From a bacterium (GTDB lineage Bacteria; Omnitrophota; Gorgyraeia; Gygaellales; Profunditerraquicolaceae): DNA of 7,769 bases. Below the pieces are notes generated by a model. The model saw nothing but the letters and a program-made list of their open reading frames with translations. It had not been told where the DNA came from and did no database searches. Where the stretch lies: the NCBI GenBank assembly GCA_004298075.1, contig SCRK01000127.1:1-7769 (forward strand), given 5' to 3'. A program made the translations under genes and the position numbers. Shown here piece by piece: positions 6,254 to 7,769 of the stretch (position 1 is the stretch's first letter; every line of letters begins with the position of its first letter).

Positions 6254-7002
6254 GAGCTCTCCAGTTCTTCCCTGCCTCCCAAAGAATACGCCAGCGCCAA
6301 AGCCCTCGTCAGATCCCGATAGTCCCGCAGATCCTGGCAGAAGAGCACGAATTTATCCTTACCGAATTCGCTGATCAAATAATCAAGCAGGCTGTATGAC
6401 TCCAGATAAAACAATTCCACTTTTTCCTTATCCCCGGATCTGGACAGATCATATCTATCCAGATCATTTAAACCCATGAAAGAACCGTTTTGAATCCGGC
6501 CGGCTAAATATTTTTTAATGCCGGGGGTTCTTTTTTTCTCCTGATAACTTGCCACCCCCTCCTCAAGCCAGAGAGGAAGGGCCGGATTATTGAAACCCAC
6601 CATCTCCCTGAAAATAATATGCCCCATTTCATGCGGGAGGATATTATCCAGGAAATCCGGGGCGGTAAGGAAAGTCCGGATAACCTTAGTCCCGGGCAAA
6701 CTCTCTCCTCCCGACCAATCGGGAGTGCCTGTTGCCTTCGTATATTCTTCCTGGGTGTCAAAAAGATAGATCTTCGCGCGGTCCTCCCAGGTCCAGAAAT
6801 TAAACCGGGTAAAACCAAGCTCCTCGGTTATGTCATTATAATACTCTTCGGCCCTCTGCGTCAACCGGTTAAGCGTATCCTCCGCGGCCGTGTGGTAATA
6901 AACCTGAAAATGCGTGCTTTTGAATACATTCCAATCCCCCGATCCGGCAAAGAGAGGAAACGGAATAAAAAATAAGAAAATAAATAATTTTATCCCGCGC
7001 AT
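6229..7002 (-). CDS. Predicted secreted zinc metallopeptidase, peptidase-MA-like (gluzincin)
   Basis: The 257-residue protein starts with a clear signal peptide: MRGIK, a hydrophobic core LFIFLFFIPFPLFA, and a likely signal peptidase I cut after Ala19. It should therefore act in the periplasm or outside the cell. The centre holds HEMGH (124-128), an HExxH zinc motif, followed at about 20 residues by PLWLEEGVASYQE (143-155). That is the pattern of the peptidase MA-like family, where the Glu of EG (Glu148) is the third zinc ligand. The N-terminal STHFQVYYHT (29-38) is also typical of these proteins, which often begin with a segment reading F-x-V-Y/H. The substrate is unknown. It overlaps murG by 13 bases and murC by 25 or 4, so it is made with the Mur enzymes. 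Its only nearby Shine-Dalgarno match, AAGAGG, is 16 bases from ATG 7002, suggesting coupling to murG. A role in wall or envelope protein processing is an inference from position only. Confidence 0.85.
   Translation of the reverse strand: MRGIKLFIFLFFIPFPLFAGSGDWNVFKSTHFQVYYHTAAEDTLNRLTQRAEEYYNDITEELGFTRFNFWTWEDRAKIYLFDTQEEYTKATGTPDWSGGESLPGTKVIRTFLTAPDFLDNILPHEMGHIIFREMVGFNNPALPLWLEEGVASYQEKKRTPGIKKYLAGRIQNGSFMGLNDLDRYDLSRSGDKEKVELFYLESYSLLDYLISEFGKDKFVLFCQDLRDYRDLTRALALAYSLGGREELESSWKASILQ
6259..6262 (-). promoter_or_regulatory. Ribosome binding site favouring the GTG start of murC
   Basis: GGAG on the minus strand lies five bases (AGCTC) before GTG 6253. The competing ATG 6232 has no motif at a good distance, since the nearest purine-rich GGAAAG ends 13 bases away. 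The site lies inside the metallopeptidase gene, so it would work together with translational coupling. Confidence 0.5.
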
Positions 7003-7769
7003 TGATTTAAATTTAATACCTCTTGAGCCAATAACCCCGCGGCATCCGGCACCTGGAGCTTTTCATAAGCCCGGCGCATCGCTGCTAATTTCTCGGGGCC
7101 GGCCATCAGCTCTTCAAGGCTGGATTTTAATTTTTCAGCGGTCAGTTCCGCGTCAAGAATGACTTCAGCCGCGCCGATATCCTCCAGTACGCGGGCATTG
7201 CCCAGTTGATGGCTATAGGCAAATGGATACGGGACCAACAACGCCGGCAGGCTGAACTTTTGCAGCTCGGCAATCGTTGTCGCTCCTGCCCGGCAGATCG
7301 CCAGGTCCGCGACACTATAAGCATATTGCATGGCGGAAAGGAAATCAAAGAGTTTATGGGTTATGCCTGCCGACACATAAATATTTTCCAGCCCGGAAAT
7401 ATCCACAAACCCCGAAATATGGATCACCTGCAGCTCCTTGCGCCGGTTCAAAGAGGCTATCGCCGCGGAACAAACGCTGTTTATCTTCTGCGAACCCTGG
7501 CTTCCTCCGGCGATCAATATGTTGAATTTACCTTCTTTAAACTTGAAGAAATCCAGCGCCTCCGGCCTTGGGACCCTGGCCATCTCCCTGCGCAGGGGAT
7601 TTCCGGTAACTACTGTCTTTGATTCGGGAATAGGCAAATATTTTTTTGTCTGTCCAAAGGATAAAGCAACCCTGTCCACAAAACGGGCCAATAGCCGGTT
7701 AGCCCTTCCCGGGAGAATATTCTGTTCATGGATCATGGTTTTTATCCTGAAGAGCCACGCCCAGAATAA
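6990..7769 (-). CDS. murG: UDP-N-acetylglucosamine--N-acetylmuramyl-(pentapeptide) pyrophosphoryl-undecaprenol N-acetylglucosamine transferase, C-terminal part
   Basis: MurG is the peripheral inner-membrane GT-B glycosyltransferase that adds GlcNAc to lipid I to give lipid II. The frame is open to the right edge, so about 110 N-terminal residues are missing. The eleven codons before Met 7736 read LFWAWLFRIKT and align with the usual segment before HEQN, so that Met is internal, not the start. Numbered from it, motifs are HEQNILPGRANRLL (3-16), VVTGNPLR (42-49), GGSQGSQKIN (77-86), RAGATTIAEL (149-158) and the UDP-GlcNAc region PYPFAYSHQLGNA (169-181). The protein ends normally at TAA 6990-6992. 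As the first visible gene it is probably preceded by more dcw genes outside the window. Confidence 0.96.
   Translation of the reverse strand, partial: LFWAWLFRIKTMIHEQNILPGRANRLLARFVDRVALSFGQTKKYLPIPESKTVVTGNPLRREMARVPRPEALDFFKFKEGKFNILIAGGSQGSQKINSVCSAAIASLNRRKELQVIHISGFVDISGLENIYVSAGITHKLFDFLSAMQYAYSVADLAICRAGATTIAELQKFSLPALLVPYPFAYSHQLGNARVLEDIGAAEVILDAELTAEKLKSSLEELMAGPEKLAAMRRAYEKLQVPDAAGLLAQEVLNLNQCAG

Noticed and set aside
6504..6975. Open frames of 104 codons (minus) and 118 codons (plus) within the metallopeptidase gene
   Set aside because: Both overlap the signal peptide or HExxH region of the convincing gene and are rich in Arg, Pro and Ser typical of shadow frames.
7206..7622. 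Plus-strand open frame of 138 codons opposite murG
   Set aside because: It lies entirely antisense to well-conserved MurG motifs, and its translation shows no domain or plausible composition.
7734..7736. ATG 7736 as the start of murG
   Set aside because: The eleven codons upstream stay open and align with the MurG segment before HEQN, so the gene begins outside the window.

Overview
The window is one end of a division and cell-wall (dcw) cluster, followed by a separate two-gene unit. Every convincing gene lies on the minus strand, so the cluster reads from right to left. In transcription order it is murG (5' part cut off at the right edge), a secreted HExxH metallopeptidase, murC, murB, ddl, ftsQ and ftsA. 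After a 147-base gap come marC and the first 118 codons of glgC, which is cut off at the left edge.

The seven dcw genes form a very compact unit. Each neighbouring pair overlaps: 13, 25 (or 4, depending on the murC start), 26, 10, 20 and 11 bases. Most starts have a GGAG or AAAGG motif embedded in the 3' end of the preceding gene. No promoter is evident inside the unit, so it is most simply one translationally coupled transcript. It encodes the last cytoplasmic step that makes lipid II (MurG), the reduction that makes UDP-MurNAc (MurB), the first amino-acid addition (MurC), synthesis of the D-Ala-D-Ala dipeptide (Ddl), and two divisome proteins (FtsQ and FtsA). Two things are unusual. A predicted exported zinc metallopeptidase sits between murG and murC, and ftsZ does not follow ftsA.

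The gap (951-1097) holds a good sigma70-type promoter for marC. Its -10 box ends six bases before the marC ATG, so the marC message is probably leaderless. A 12-base inverted repeat overlaps the -35 box. On the other strand a tiny open frame (18 codons) has a strong Shine-Dalgarno sequence. I found no convincing intrinsic terminator in the gap. marC and glgC overlap by ATGA and are probably co-translated.

The organism is a bacterium that makes peptidoglycan, with FtsQ/FtsA-type division and glycogen or other ADP-glucose metabolism. The intermediate GC content, tight packing and divergent FtsA and FtsQ sequences would fit a Gram-negative candidate-phylum lineage such as Omnitrophota or Elusimicrobiota. 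That placement is an impression from gene content and was not tested by any search. I see no tRNA, rRNA, CRISPR array, insertion sequence or phage gene. The window is mainly housekeeping sequence, and its novelty lies in the extra peptidase, the ftsA end of the cluster and the marC promoter.
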